From contig NZ_JAGIQL010000043.1 of NCBI RefSeq assembly GCF_017813245.1, forward strand, positions 1 through 44,724: DNA of 44,724 nucleotides, given 5' to 3'. The translations under genes and the position numbers were made by a program. The notes below the pieces were generated by a model. It was not told where the DNA came from and ran no database searches. It saw only the letters and a list, made by a program, of their open reading frames with translations. The DNA is from Streptomyces montanisoli (GTDB taxonomy: Bacteria; Actinomycetota; Actinomycetes; Streptomycetales; Streptomycetaceae). Below, in pieces: positions 9,049 to 16,852 of the stretch (its first letter is position 1; each line of letters begins with the position of its first letter).

Positions 9049-9918
9049 CTAGCTCCCTCGGTAAACGGAGTAGCCGAACGGGTTGAGCAGCAGCGGCACG
9101 TGGTAGTGCTCCCCCGGCGTGACGGCGAAGGCCACCGTGACCTCGGGGAAGAACGCGCCGCTGTCCCGGAGCGCGGGGGCGTCCTGCTGTGGATCGGCTG
9201 GTGTGGTGGTGGCGAGGTGGGCCTCTGTGTCGAAGACGAGGCGCACCTGCGTGGTGTCGTCCGGCAGGGCCGGGAGGTCCTTGCACCGGCCGTCCGCGTC
9301 GGTGGCGGACCCGCCGAGCTCGGTCCACGGGTCCTTGGCGCCCGCGCGGGCGGCCAGCGCGACGGGCACGCCCGCCGCGGGGCGGCCCGCGCTGGTGTCG
9401 AGTACGTGCGTGGAGACGGAGGCGGCGGGTGCGGCCATCAGGCGGGTGAGCCGGATGCGGTTGATCCTGCCGAGTTCGGTGCGCGCGATGGCGCGCTCCT
9501 GACCGGCGGTGTGGGACAGGCGCTCGGCGAGCGCGTCCCGCATGTGCCGCGCGGTCGCGCCGGTGGCGCAGATGAGGAAGACGTGCCCGAACTTCTCCTG
9601 GTAGGCGAGGTTCAGCTCGACGAGTTCCTCTTTGAGCGCGTCGGAGGCGCCGGCCATGCCGCGCTGTTCGCGGGCGGAGACCGGGTCGCCGGGCGCCGGC
9701 CGGCCGATCGGCGGGTGGCCGGCCATGGCCTCGTCGAGTCCGCTGTCGTCGAGCGCCGCGGTGGCGGCGTCGGACGCGTCGAGCAGCGCGTCGAGTGACG
9801 CGTACGGCCGCCCGGCGAGCAGGCGTCCGCCCCAGGAGGAACCGGCGCACACCTCGCGCAGCGCGTCGAGCGCTTCGGGGGCGGACGCGGCGTTGAAACG
9901 GGCGAGAGGGGGTGTCAC
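9049..9918 (-). CDS. uraD-uraH: Fused OHCU decarboxylase / 5-hydroxyisourate hydrolase
   Basis: A 289-residue bifunctional protein for the two steps after urate oxidase. Residues 1 to about 163 are OHCU decarboxylase (UraD): AGHPPIGRP carries the catalytic His, and YQEKFGHVFLICATG is the family core. Residues from about 166 to 289 are the transthyretin-like HIU hydrolase (UraH): STHVLDTSAGRPAAGVPV at the start, then HYHVPLLLNPFGYSVYRGS ending in the diagnostic YRGS tail. Together they convert 5-hydroxyisourate to S-allantoin. The linker is very short (RLTRLMAAPAASVSTH), and its Met could be an old uraH start codon. The order matches the plant allantoin synthase fusion. It is the first gene of the urate operon, with an operator-like palindrome about 60 nt upstream. 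Confidence 0.93.
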   Translation of the reverse strand: MTPPLARFNAASAPEALDALREVCAGSSWGGRLLAGRPYASLDALLDASDAATAALDDSGLDEAMAGHPPIGRPAPGDPVSAREQRGMAGASDALKEELVELNLAYQEKFGHVFLICATGATARHMRDALAERLSHTAGQERAIARTELGRINRIRLTRLMAAPAASVSTHVLDTSAGRPAAGVPVALAARAGAKDPWTELGGSATDADGRCKDLPALPDDTTQVRLVFDTEAHLATTTPADPQQDAPALRDSGAFFPEVTVAFAVTPGEHYHVPLLLNPFGYSVYRGS

Positions 9919-9953
9919 CGAGGCCTCCTGGCAGTACTGGACCGGCTCCGCTC

Positions 9954-9993
9954 AGCTAACGCCTTCCGGAAGAGCGCGTCAACAGTTTGTTGA
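9954..9993 (-). promoter_or_regulatory. Urate operon promoter with overlapping palindrome
   Basis: On the minus strand TTGACG (9982-9977), a 17-nt spacer and TTAGCT (9959-9954) form a plausible promoter. The palindrome TCAACA-N3-TGTTGA (9979-9993) overlaps the -35 box. It closely resembles the site at the aceB -35 box, placed at the same offset. Confidence 0.5.
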
Positions 9994-10064
9994 AAAATCG
10001 GATCGGCCCGGTGGTTCGGCGATGCATGGTTTGATCCCCGGCCGCCCGGTGCATTCGTTCTCCC

Positions 10065-10114
10065 GTGCGTGCGTGCGTGCGTGTGTGTGTCTGCGTGTGT
10101 GTCTGCGTGCGCGT
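10065..10114. repeat. GT-rich microsatellite-like tract
   Basis: A run built of cgtgcgtg and tgtgtgtctgcg units lies just upstream of the HAD gene. A frame through it would encode alternating Val/Cys/Arg, which is not protein-like; it is probably non-coding leader. Confidence 0.7.
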
Positions 10115-10151
10115 GGTGCTGTCGTCGCTCGTCGCCCGGGAAGGAGTAGCC

Positions 10152-10829
10152 GTGCCACTGAACCCCGAGGTGATCGTCTTCGACGTGAACGAGACCCTGA
10201 GCGACCTGACGGGCCTGGACGCGCGGATCGAGGAGACCGGCGCCCCGCCCGAGCTGCTGCACGGGTGGTTCACCGCCGTCCTGCGGGAGGGTTTCGCGCT
10301 CACGTGCGCGGGCGGCTTCGCCGAGTTCGCCGACGTCGCGGCGGAGGAGCTGCGGCTGAGGCTGCTCGACGCGTGGGATCCGGCGCGTGCGCGGGACGCG
10401 GCACGCCACATCATGGAGGGCTTCGGCTCGCTGAGCGTGCACCCGGACGTGCCTGAGGGCGTGCGCCGCCTGCACGAACACGGGTTCCGGCTGATGACGA
10501 TGACGAACGGCGCGGCCTCCTCGACGCACGCGCTGCTCGCGGGCGCCGGGCTGCGCGACCGGTTCGAGGCGCTGCTCGACGTGCAGGGCCCGCGCGCCTG
10601 GAAGCCCGCCCGTGCCGCCTACCACCACGCCCTGCGCCGGGCCGGCGTGCCGGCCGGGCAGGTCATGCTGGTCGCCGTGCACCCCTGGGACATCGACGGG
10701 GCGCGCCGCGCCGGGCTCGCGGGCGCGTGGCTGCGCCGCGGCGCGAAGGACTACCCGCGCCACATGACGCCCGCCACGCACACCGCCGCCGACCTCACGG
10801 ACCTCGCCGCTCAGCTCACCGCCGGCTGA
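10152..10829 (+). CDS. Haloacid dehalogenase type II-like hydrolase
   Basis: A 225-residue HAD-superfamily hydrolase of the L-2-haloacid dehalogenase (type II) subgroup. The GTG at 10152 has AAGGAG 5 nt upstream, which decides the start over the frame extending into the GT-rich tract. HAD motifs are in order: VFDVNETLSD with nucleophile Asp11, MTMTNGAASST (motif II), AWKPARAAYHHAL (motif III Lys) and VAVHPWDIDGARRAG (motif IV). The cap region lies between motifs I and II. Substrate unknown; many bacterial members act on phosphates or 2-haloacids. It is divergent from the urate operon and converges with the DUF2267 gene. A role in glyoxylate metabolism is possible, but nothing in the sequence shows it. 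Confidence 0.88.
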   Translation: MPLNPEVIVFDVNETLSDLTGLDARIEETGAPPELLHGWFTAVLREGFALTCAGGFAEFADVAAEELRLRLLDAWDPARARDAARHIMEGFGSLSVHPDVPEGVRRLHEHGFRLMTMTNGAASSTHALLAGAGLRDRFEALLDVQGPRAWKPARAAYHHALRRAGVPAGQVMLVAVHPWDIDGARRAGLAGAWLRRGAKDYPRHMTPATHTAADLTDLAAQLTAG

Positions 10830-10884
10830 AATACCGCCGTCTGAGCCCGCCGCGGCGTCGTGCGCCTTCGCCCGCCAAGCGGTC

Positions 10885-10905
10885 ACGCGCCCCGCCGGGG
10901 CGCGT
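10885..10905. terminator. Terminator between HAD hydrolase and DUF2267 genes
   Basis: A perfect 9-bp stem (10885-10893 with 10897-10905) and a 3-nt loop lie between the convergent stop codons. Confidence 0.6.
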
Positions 10906-10906
10906 C

Positions 10907-11338
10907 TCACTCAGGTGAATCGCCCACGCGCGCGGCGGGCAGCAGCCGCCCGATGTCGCGGGGAAGCGCGTCGGCCACCTTCTTCATCAGGTCCGGCGAC
11001 ACGGCCGCGTCCAGCACCTCGAAGACGGCGCTCACATAGCGCACCGCGACGTCCTCCGAGACCCCGCCGCGCCAGGCGACGCGACCGCTGAAGGTCGGCA
11101 GGTCGAAGCGTTCCGCGGCCGCGCCGCCGCCCGGTGTGCCGGCCGACTCCGGCGGCTCGGGGCCCTCAACGAGCGCCACGAGGTCGGCGGGGAGCTGGGC
11201 GAAGAGGTGACGGGCCGTGCCGTCGGGAAGCCGTTCCGCCAGGGTGGCGAGGACGGCGCGCACCGCGCGTGTGGCCGAGCCGCGGTCCGGGAGTTCCGCG
11301 CCCGCCTGGACCTGGCCGATCAGTTCGTCGTACCGCAT
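10907..11338 (-). CDS. DUF2267 domain protein
   Basis: A 143-residue soluble protein matching DUF2267. It has the N-terminal repeat RAVRAVLATLAERLPDGTARHLFAQLPADLVAL and the C-terminal repeat AVRYVSAVFEVLDAAVS...ADALPRDIGRLLP, two copies of the same helical unit. The function of the family is unknown. The ATG at 11338 has an A/G-rich stretch ahead. It lies downstream of the HTH gene on the same strand with a 123-bp gap that includes a GTACGG triplet repeat (11442-11461), so it may or may not share a transcript. Confidence 0.8.
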   Translation of the reverse strand: MRYDELIGQVQAGAELPDRGSATRAVRAVLATLAERLPDGTARHLFAQLPADLVALVEGPEPPESAGTPGGGAAAERFDLPTFSGRVAWRGGVSEDVAVRYVSAVFEVLDAAVSPDLMKKVADALPRDIGRLLPAARVGDSPE

Positions 11339-11441
11339 CCCGTGCCCCTTTCTTCCCGTCCGAGAGGACCGGGAGGGCGGACGCGCACGTCCGCCGTGCG
11401 GGTCGGGTAACCGCGGGTGCGGACCGCAAACGAAGCGGGGG

Positions 11442-11461
11442 CGTACGGGTACGGGTACGGG
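11442..11461. repeat. GTACGG hexamer repeat
   Basis: Three perfect GTACGG copies lie in the gap between the HTH gene and the DUF2267 gene. Confidence 0.7.
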
Positions 11462-11881
11462 TCAGCGGGCGCGGCCCTGGCTCGGGCCTTCGCCGTCCGC
11501 CTGCTCCTTGGCCCGCTGTTCGGCCGCGTAGTTGATGTAGTTGTAGACCGTGAACCGGCTGACGCCGAGCGCGCCCGCGACCGTCTCCACGCCGTGCCGG
11601 ACGGAGAACGCGCCTCGCGCCTCGAGGCCGCGCACCACCGACTGCTTCGTCTTGCGGTCCAGGTCGGCGAGCGGCATCCCGTGGGCGCGCTCCAGGGCGG
11701 CGAGGATGTGGTCGAGCGAGTCCGCGAGCTGGGGCAGGCGCACGGCCAGCACGCCCCGGCCCTCCCAGGACAGCACGACGTCGTCGTCACCCGCGGCGCC
11801 AGCCGGCAGGATCTCGCCGCCCATCGCGTCCACGAGGGGACGCACGGCGGCCACCAGCGGATGGTCGGGCGCCTCGCTCAC
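11462..11881 (-). CDS. YheO/DauR-like helix-turn-helix protein
   Basis: A 139-residue predicted DNA-binding protein. The C-terminal half resembles the HTH of YheO/DauR-type regulators: TKQSVVRGLEARGAFSVRHG followed by VETVAGALGVSRFTVYNYIN, a clear helix-turn-helix ending in the characteristic YNYIN. The N-terminal half (residues 1 to about 60) is short and lacks a full PAS-like YheO sensor domain, so it may sense something different or need a partner. Its ATG overlaps the stop of the preceding thiamine-binding-like gene (ATGA), so the two are translationally coupled. It could regulate purine or nearby sugar-acid genes, but no target is shown. Confidence 0.75.
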   Translation of the reverse strand: MSEAPDHPLVAAVRPLVDAMGGEILPAGAAGDDDVVLSWEGRGVLAVRLPQLADSLDHILAALERAHGMPLADLDRKTKQSVVRGLEARGAFSVRHGVETVAGALGVSRFTVYNYINYAAEQRAKEQADGEGPSQGRAR

Positions 11882-12129
11882 CTGTCGTCCTCCGCGACCA
11901 CGCTGACCTGCACGGAGACCCGGGTCGCACCCGCGTCGAGCGACTCGCCGAGCAGCTTCGCGACCGCCGCGAGCACCTCATCGGCGCGGCCCTCAGCCGT
12001 GTTGCCGAACGGACCGACGTCGAACGCGTCGAGCCGGGCCGCCGCGACGACCTCACGGGCGACGACCGCGTGGCGCGGCGCCTCCTCGAGGTCGAAGGGC
12101 TCCGTCGTGTACTCCACCCTCAGCCGCAC
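11878..12129 (-). CDS. MTH1187/thiamine-binding-like small protein
   Basis: An 83-residue protein starting at the GTG at 12129 (MRLRVEYTTEPFDLEEAP...). An upstream in-frame ATG at 12168 would add 13 residues that do not look family-like and has no ribosome site. The pattern RLRVEYTTEPF...VDVGPFGNTAEG...GATRVSVQVSVV fits the DUF77 ferredoxin-like fold, some members of which bind thiamine or hydroxymethylpyrimidine. The stop overlaps the start of the HTH gene by 4 nt. The two may form a ligand-sensing pair, but that is inference. Confidence 0.65.
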   Translation of the reverse strand: MRLRVEYTTEPFDLEEAPRHAVVAREVVAAARLDAFDVGPFGNTAEGRADEVLAAVAKLLGESLDAGATRVSVQVSVVAEDDR

Positions 12130-12229
12130 TACGCCCCCACGGAATCGCTGTGACCTGTGGCTTCCCATCGTCGTGTGCTGACTCTAACGGGCTCGGGCCG
12201 TGCGCGGGGAACGCCCCCGGCACCGCGGG

Positions 12230-12580
12230 TCAGCCGCCTCGCGCGCAGACCGACGGCAGGAACGCCACCGTGTCCTGCCCGCCCCTTGCCTGCCGCATCG
12301 CCGGCCCGGTCGCCGCCTGCACCGTCCGCAGCTCCTCGTCGAGACTGCCGGGGTCCGCGAGGCAGCGCAGCACGGCGTCGGTGAAGGCGTCGCGCAGGAA
12401 AGGCGGCAGCGCGTCGGACGCGTCCCAGCAGTGCTCGGTCGCCGGGTCGACGAGGATCCTCGCGAGGCTTCTGCTCGTGCTGTCGCCGTACGCCGACGCC
12501 GGTACGCCGCCGTCGGCCGAGAACCCGGCGGCGTCCTCGGCGTTCCACCTGCGCTGCGTGCCGGTGTCCACCGGCGGGCG
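12230..12580 (-). pseudogene. Probable C-terminal remnant of a sugar ABC solute-binding protein
   Basis: In the gap between the dehydrogenase gene and the small thiamine-binding-like gene, one minus-strand frame reads as protein. It contains STSRSLARILVDPATEH, CWDASDALPPFLRDAFTDAV and LADPGSLDEELRTVQAATG, then stops at 12230. The WDASD...DAFTDAV...LDEEL pattern is typical of the last ~70 residues of carbohydrate ABC solute-binding proteins. No start codon, signal peptide or upstream domain is found; beyond about 12580 the frame becomes Arg/Pro-rich shadow sequence of the dehydrogenase gene. It is best read as a decayed remnant of an importer once linked to the mannonate genes. An unrelated short protein is possible. 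Confidence 0.4.
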
Positions 12581-12656
12581 AGCGAACGAGGACGGCGAGG
12601 CGGGCGAGCGGCCGGGTGGGGATCCGCCGCGGGGCCACGGACGCCGGCCGGACCGG

Positions 12657-14063
12657 TCACCGGGGCAGCAGGCCGGTGACCTCCGCGACGAGGGCGTCGT
12701 CCGCCGCCAGGTCCTCGGCGCCCAGCAGGGCGAGCAGCGCCCTGACCGCGTCCGCCGGCTTCCGCGTCTGCCATGCCGCGTGCAGCCGCGCGGCGGCCGG
12801 GTCGGCGTACGGCAGGCCGTCCCTGCTCGCCGCCGCCCAGACGGCCAGCGCACGCGCGAGGTACGGCGTTCCGTGTCCGGCGGCGCGCAGTTCGCGCACG
12901 GGCGTCAGCCAGCGCTCGGGGATCTTCAGCGAGCTGTCGGTGGCGACCTGGTCGAGCCGGTGGCGCACCGCCGGGTTGGTGAACCGCTCGACCAGCGTGT
13001 CCACGTACGCGGGGACGTCGAGGCCCGGCGCGGTGGGCAGTGTGGGCGCGACCTCCGCGCACAGCGTGCGCACCGCGCTCTCGCCCCAGCCGGTGGCGAG
13101 CGCGTCGGCCACCGTCGTGCGGCCGTCGCGCAGGCCCAGGTGGGCGAGGAGCGTGTGCGCACCGTTCAGCAACCGCAGTTTCGTGAGTTGGTACGGGGTC
13201 ACATCGGCGACGAACTCGGCGCCGCCGGCCTCCCAGTGGGGGCGCGCGCCGGCGAACCGGTCCTCGATCACCCACTGCGTGTACGGCTCGCAGCTGACGG
13301 CGGCGGCGTCGCGCACACCGAGGGCGCGCGCCGCGGTGGCGAGGTCGCCCTCGGTGGTGGCGGGCACGATGCGGTCGACGACGGTGGCGGGAAACGACAC
13401 CGCGTCGCTCGCCAGCCACGAGAGCAACTCATCGCGTTCGGGCCAGGCCGTCGCGGCGGTGAACTCCCTTACGAGACGGGCCAGTACAGGGCCGTTGCCG
13501 GCCATGTTGTCACAGCACACCACCGTCATCGGGGCGCCGGAACCACGCAGCCGTGCCCGCAGCCCCGCCGCCAGCTGCCCGACCGGGGTGGCGTGCGCGC
13601 CTCTGTCCGGGCCGGCCGCCAGGTCGGCCACGATCAGTGGGTCGGTGAGGTCGAGACCGCCGCCCGCCGGGTCCCTGCGGTAGCCCTTCTCCGTCACCGT
13701 GGTGGTGACGACGGCGGTGGCGGGCGCGGCGAGCAGTTCGCGCAGCCGTCCGGCGTCCTCCGTGGCGTGCAGCGTCTCGGCGAGTGCGCCGGACACCCGG
13801 GTCGCGGGGCCCTCGGGGTCGCGGAAGGTGACCGAGTACAGGTTGTCCTGGGCGCGCAGCGCGTCGAGGACCGCGCGGCTGTGCTGGGCGACCCCGGCGA
13901 TCCCCCAGTCCTCCTCCGCGGCCTCGGTGTAGAGGGCCTGATGGGCGCGGTGAAAGGCGCCGAGGCCCAGGTGGACGATGCGGGGCCGGCGGCCGCCGGG
14001 GCGGGCCGCGGGGAGCGATGCGTGGGGCAGGGCGTCGAGGGCCGCGTTCGACAGGCCGGTCAT
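12657..14063 (-). CDS. Mannitol dehydrogenase / fructuronate reductase family
   Basis: A 468-residue member of the polyol-specific long-chain dehydrogenase family. These NAD(H)-dependent enzymes interconvert mannitol and fructose or fructuronate and mannonate. The N-terminal Rossmann segment is IVHLGLGAFHRAHQALYTE, followed by VTEKGYRRDP, VVCCDNMAGNGPVL and the catalytic KLRLLNGAHTLLAHLG (KxxxxNxxH). Start at the ATG at 14063, or at the GTG at 14072, which would overlap the upstream stop as GTGA; neither has a strong ribosome site. Coupling to a mannonate dehydratase favours fructuronate reductase (UxuB-like) in hexuronate breakdown. Mannitol 2-dehydrogenase remains possible. Confidence 0.88.
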   Translation of the reverse strand: MTGLSNAALDALPHASLPAARPGGRRPRIVHLGLGAFHRAHQALYTEAAEEDWGIAGVAQHSRAVLDALRAQDNLYSVTFRDPEGPATRVSGALAETLHATEDAGRLRELLAAPATAVVTTTVTEKGYRRDPAGGGLDLTDPLIVADLAAGPDRGAHATPVGQLAAGLRARLRGSGAPMTVVCCDNMAGNGPVLARLVREFTAATAWPERDELLSWLASDAVSFPATVVDRIVPATTEGDLATAARALGVRDAAAVSCEPYTQWVIEDRFAGARPHWEAGGAEFVADVTPYQLTKLRLLNGAHTLLAHLGLRDGRTTVADALATGWGESAVRTLCAEVAPTLPTAPGLDVPAYVDTLVERFTNPAVRHRLDQVATDSSLKIPERWLTPVRELRAAGHGTPYLARALAVWAAASRDGLPYADPAAARLHAAWQTRKPADAVRALLALLGAEDLAADDALVAEVTGLLPR

Positions 14064-14068
14064 CGCGC

Positions 14069-15283
14069 TCACCAGTCGTGCACGGAGCCGTCGCGGCGGC
14101 GGCTGACCGGCAGGTACCTGGGGTCGTACGGGAAGCGCTCGGCGGCCTTCTCGTCGAACTCGACGCCGAGGCCGGGCGCGTCCGACGGGTACAGCGCGCC
14201 GTCCCGGTAGGTGTAGCCGGGCGTGAACACCTCGAAGGCGAGGGGGTCGTGCGCCATGTACTCCTGGATACCGAAGTTCGCCGCCGTGACGTCGAGGTGG
14301 ACGGCGGCGGACATGCTGACGGGCGACAGGTCGGTGGCCCCGTGCGAGCCGGTGCGCACCTGGTGGAGTTCGGCGAGGTGGAAGATCCGCCGCAGGTGGG
14401 TGATGCCGCCCGCGTGGACGACGGAGGCGCGGATGTAGTCGATCAGCCGCTCGGAGATCAACTGCTCGCAGTCCCAGATGGAGTTGAAGACCTCGCCGAC
14501 CGCGATCGGCGTGCGGGTGGCGGCGCGCACCTGCCGGAAGTTGTCCTGGAGTTCGGCGGGTACCGGGTCCTCCATCCAGAACATGCGGAGGTCTTCGAGG
14601 CGGTGGCCGAGCTGCCCCGCCTCGGTGGGCGTGAGCCGGTGGTGCACGTCGTGCAGGAGGTGGAAGCCGAAGCCGAACCGTTCGCGCACGGCGGTGAGGT
14701 AGCGGGGCGCGAAGTCGAGGTAGTCCTCGGTGTGCCACAGCTGCTCGTCGGGCAGGGAGGCGGCGGCGGGCTCGTAGCCCTGCCCGTCCCCGTGGCGCAC
14801 CCCGTAGCTGGCGGGAGACCCCGGCACCGCGGCCTGCGCGCGGATGGCGCGGAAGCCGAGGTCCTTGAACCTGGCCACGTCGTCGAGGAGTTCGGCCGTG
14901 TCCTGGCCGCTGGCGTGGCCGTAGACCAGGGCGCCGTCCCGGGCGAGACCGCCCAGCAGGTCGTAGACGGGCATCCCCGCGACCTTGCCCTTGATGTCCC
15001 ACAGCGCGGTGTCGACGGCCGCGATCGCCGTCATGGTGACGGGGCCGCGCCGCCAGTAGGCGCCCTTGTAGAGGTAGTGCCACATGTCCTCGATGCGGGC
15101 GGGGTCGCGGCCGAGCAGCAGCGGCACGAGGTGGTCGCGCAGGTATGAGGCGACCGACAGCTCCCGGCCGTTGAGCGTGGCGTCGCCCAGCCCCGTGACG
15201 CCGTCGGACGTGGTGATCCGCAGCGTGACGAAGTTGCGTCCCGCTGAGGTGACGAACACCTCGGCGGCGGTGATGGTGGCCAT
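14069..15283 (-). CDS. manD: D-mannonate dehydratase-type enolase (ManD)
   Basis: A 404-residue enolase-superfamily protein of the ManD/RspA group, the usual length. These enzymes dehydrate D-mannonate to 2-keto-3-deoxygluconate, though some act on gluconate or are nearly inactive. Metal ligands and active-site motifs are seen in [11 protein letters not shown] (Asp), WMEDPVPAE (Glu), IAVGEVFNS (Glu) and [13 protein letters not shown]; the C-terminal [17 protein letters not shown] is also characteristic. The ATG at 15283 has GAGGAA upstream. It is the first gene of an operon with the dehydrogenase and is divergent from a GntR regulator, with a perfect operator-like palindrome between them. Mannonate dehydratase plus fructuronate reductase makes a coherent glucuronate branch. 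Confidence 0.9.
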   Translation of the reverse strand: MATITAAEVFVTSAGRNFVTLRITTSDGVTGLGDATLNGRELSVASYLRDHLVPLLLGRDPARIEDMWHYLYKGAYWRRGPVTMTAIAAVDTALWDIKGKVAGMPVYDLLGGLARDGALVYGHASGQDTAELLDDVARFKDLGFRAIRAQAAVPGSPASYGVRHGDGQGYEPAAASLPDEQLWHTEDYLDFAPRYLTAVRERFGFGFHLLHDVHHRLTPTEAGQLGHRLEDLRMFWMEDPVPAELQDNFRQVRAATRTPIAVGEVFNSIWDCEQLISERLIDYIRASVVHAGGITHLRRIFHLAELHQVRTGSHGATDLSPVSMSAAVHLDVTAANFGIQEYMAHDPLAFEVFTPGYTYRDGALYPSDAPGLGVEFDEKAAERFPYDPRYLPVSRRRDGSVHDW

Positions 15284-15348
15284 GGGCCGGTTCCTCTCTC
15301 TACGCGAGCCGGGCGCTGCCTGGCGTCCTCCGGTCGGCCGCTCGGCTA

Positions 15349-15362
15349 CCATACAAGTATGG
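15349..15362. promoter_or_regulatory. Candidate GntR operator
   Basis: CCATAC-AA-GTATGG is a perfect 6+2+6 palindrome in the divergent region between manD and the GntR gene, placed to control both. Its shape suits FadR-type GntR regulators. Confidence 0.5.
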
Positions 15363-15426
15363 AAGCCCATCCGTCCGGCGGCTTCCGGCGGCTTCCGCGC
15401 GGCGGACGGCGGACGTGAGGGGACCC

Positions 15427-16125
15427 GTGGCGAGCACCAGGCAGCAGGTGTACGAGCAGCTGCGCGCACGCATCATCCGGCTCGACCTGGAGCCGGGCTC
15501 CGCGCTGTCGGAGAACGACCTCGCGGCGGAGCTCGGGGTGAGCAGGACGCCGGTGCGGGAGAGCCTGATCCTGCTCGGCGAGGAGGGGCTGGTGGACGTC
15601 TACCCCCAGCTCGGCACGTTCGTCTCCCGGATCAGGATCGGCGACGTCGCTTCGGCGCAGTTCGTGCGGGAGGCCCTGGAGCTGGCGGCCCTTCGGGACG
15701 CCGTCGGCGAGGCGGGCCCGCGCGACATCGTCGAGCTGCGCAGGCTGGTGCGCGCCCAGGAGGACGCGGCACAGGACGGTGACAGCGAGGGGTTCTTCCG
15801 GTTCGACGAGGCGTTCCACGCCCGGCTGATGGCCGTCGGCGGGCATGCGGCGGCGTGGCAGGTGGTGGCCGGGGCGAAGGCCCAACTGGACCGCGCGCGG
15901 CGGCTGTCACTGCCGCTCACGCAGCAGATGCCGCTGCTGATCGGCCAGCACGGCGCGGTCGTGGACCTGCTCGAGGCGGCGGACGGACCGGCCGCGGAGG
16001 AGTCGCTCCGCGGCCACCTGCGGCTGGTCTTCGGCGACGTGGAGCGGATCAGGGCCAGGCACCCGGAGCTCTTCACCGAGGACGGCCCCGCGCCGAGGCC
16101 GCGCAGGAAGCCGGCGGGCAGGTAG
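15427..16125 (+). CDS. GntR family (FadR subfamily) regulator
   Basis: A 232-residue transcription factor. Residues about 5-70 form the GntR winged helix ([20 protein letters not shown], then [25 protein letters not shown]). The rest is an all-helical FCD ligand domain with the pattern [17 protein letters not shown] and [12 protein letters not shown] [14 protein letters not shown] domains bind metal plus small carboxylates. Start at the GTG at 15427 after GAGGGGA, or the GTG at 15415. Divergence from manD and the palindrome between them suggest it represses the mannonate genes and itself, with a hexuronate or aldonate inducer. That is inferred from position. Confidence 0.9.
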   Translation: MASTRQQVYEQLRARIIRLDLEPGSALSENDLAAELGVSRTPVRESLILLGEEGLVDVYPQLGTFVSRIRIGDVASAQFVREALELAALRDAVGEAGPRDIVELRRLVRAQEDAAQDGDSEGFFRFDEAFHARLMAVGGHAAAWQVVAGAKAQLDRARRLSLPLTQQMPLLIGQHGAVVDLLEAADGPAAEESLRGHLRLVFGDVERIRARHPELFTEDGPAPRPRRKPAGR

Positions 16126-16186
16126 GCCCCCTGCCGGTGGGCAGGCAGGCCTCTGTCGGCGGGCGGTGGGGGCAGAGCCGCGCATT

Positions 16187-16234
16187 TCCGGACGGCCGCA
16201 TGTCCGGACGGCCGGGTTTCCGGACGGCCGGGCG
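16187..16234. repeat. Three 16-bp tandem repeats
   Basis: TCCGGACGGCCG occurs at 16187, 16203 and 16219, a period of exactly 16 bp, in the gap between the GntR gene and the VOC gene. Each copy can fold on itself. It may act as a weak terminator or be a slippage repeat. Confidence 0.6.
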
Positions 16235-16313
16235 GCGCGTTGCTACGGTCCGGTGCCACGGGGCACCCGCGCGGCCGTACCGGCCACGCACCCGCGGCAG
16301 AACGGGAACCGGC

Positions 16314-16706
16314 ATGCGCGTCAAGGAGTTCGACCACCTGGTGCTCAACGTCTCGGACGTCGAGCGTTCACTCGCCTTCTACTGCGGGCCACTCGGCCTC
16401 GAACCCGTACGGGTCGAGGAGTGGCGCAGGGGCGAGGTACCGTTCCCGTCCGCGCGGGTGACCGCCTCGACCATCATCGACCTGACGGCCGGTCCGCGCG
16501 GCGAGTCGAACGTGGACCACATCTGCCTGGTGGTGGAGCCCCTGGAGTGGCAGGAGGTCATCGACTCCGGGGAGTTCACCGTCCTCGAAGGACCGGTCAC
16601 GCGGTTCGGCGCGCGCGGCAGCGCCCAGTCGGTCTACGTGCGCGACCCCGACGGCAACACGGTGGAGCTGCGCTGGTACCCGCAGGACCTGGACGCCCAG
16701 GGCTGA
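16314..16706 (+). CDS. VOC family (glyoxalase/dioxygenase-like) protein
   Basis: A 130-residue vicinal-oxygen-chelate protein. It has two beta-alpha-beta-beta-beta modules: FDHLVLNVSDVERSLAFYCGPLGLE at the N-terminus with the first metal His, and VDHICLVV...SVYVRDPDGNTVELRWYP at the C-terminus with the terminal Glu ligand. The ATG at 16314 is preceded by GGGAA; the frame is open further upstream only because it shadows the GntR gene. Members may be lyases, dioxygenases or fosfomycin/bleomycin resistance proteins; the sequence does not decide. It sits between the GntR gene and the rhamnose genes without clear linkage to either. Confidence 0.85.
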   Translation: MRVKEFDHLVLNVSDVERSLAFYCGPLGLEPVRVEEWRRGEVPFPSARVTASTIIDLTAGPRGESNVDHICLVVEPLEWQEVIDSGEFTVLEGPVTRFGARGSAQSVYVRDPDGNTVELRWYPQDLDAQG

Positions 16707-16733
16707 CGCCACGGCGCACTGCGAAGGCGGGGA

Positions 16734-16745
16734 TGAAATGTTTCA
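16734..16745 (+). promoter_or_regulatory. Upstream LacI-type operator of the rhamnose gene
   Basis: TGAAATGTTTCA, arms TGAAA/TTTCA, lies just upstream of the -35 box at 16764. It resembles a LacI-family operator and pairs with the one at 16799, about 65 bp away. Confidence 0.5.
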
Positions 16746-16763
16746 ACTCCCGTTGCGCGTGCC

Positions 16764-16793
16764 TTGACAGTCACGAGCCAGGACGCCTACGGT
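16764..16793 (+). promoter_or_regulatory. Promoter of the rhamnulose-phosphate aldolase gene
   Basis: TTGACA (16764-16769), an 18-nt spacer and TACGGT (16788-16793) form a near-consensus promoter. It lies between two LacI-type operators. Confidence 0.6.
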
Positions 16794-16798
16794 CCACC

Positions 16799-16810
16799 TG
16801 AATCGATTCA
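16799..16810 (+). promoter_or_regulatory. LacI-type operator at the rhamnose transcription start
   Basis: TGAATCGATTCA is a perfect 12-bp palindrome at the predicted +1, of the form typical of LacI-family repressors in actinobacteria. A repressor here would block initiation and could loop to the site at 16734. Confidence 0.6.
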
Positions 16811-16852
16811 TCACATCATCGCGCATCTCGTCACCGCCCAGGAGTGGAAGAC

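Noticed and set aside
10065..10151. N-terminal extension of the HAD hydrolase through the GT-rich tract
   Set aside because: Would encode alternating Cys/Val/Arg; the GTG at 10152 has AAGGAG and starts directly at the HAD fold.
12150..14210. Long plus-strand open frame of 686 codons opposite the dehydrogenase and remnant
   Set aside because: It is antisense to a clear dehydrogenase, has Arg/Gly/Val-rich composition and no family motif; such frames are common in high-GC DNA.
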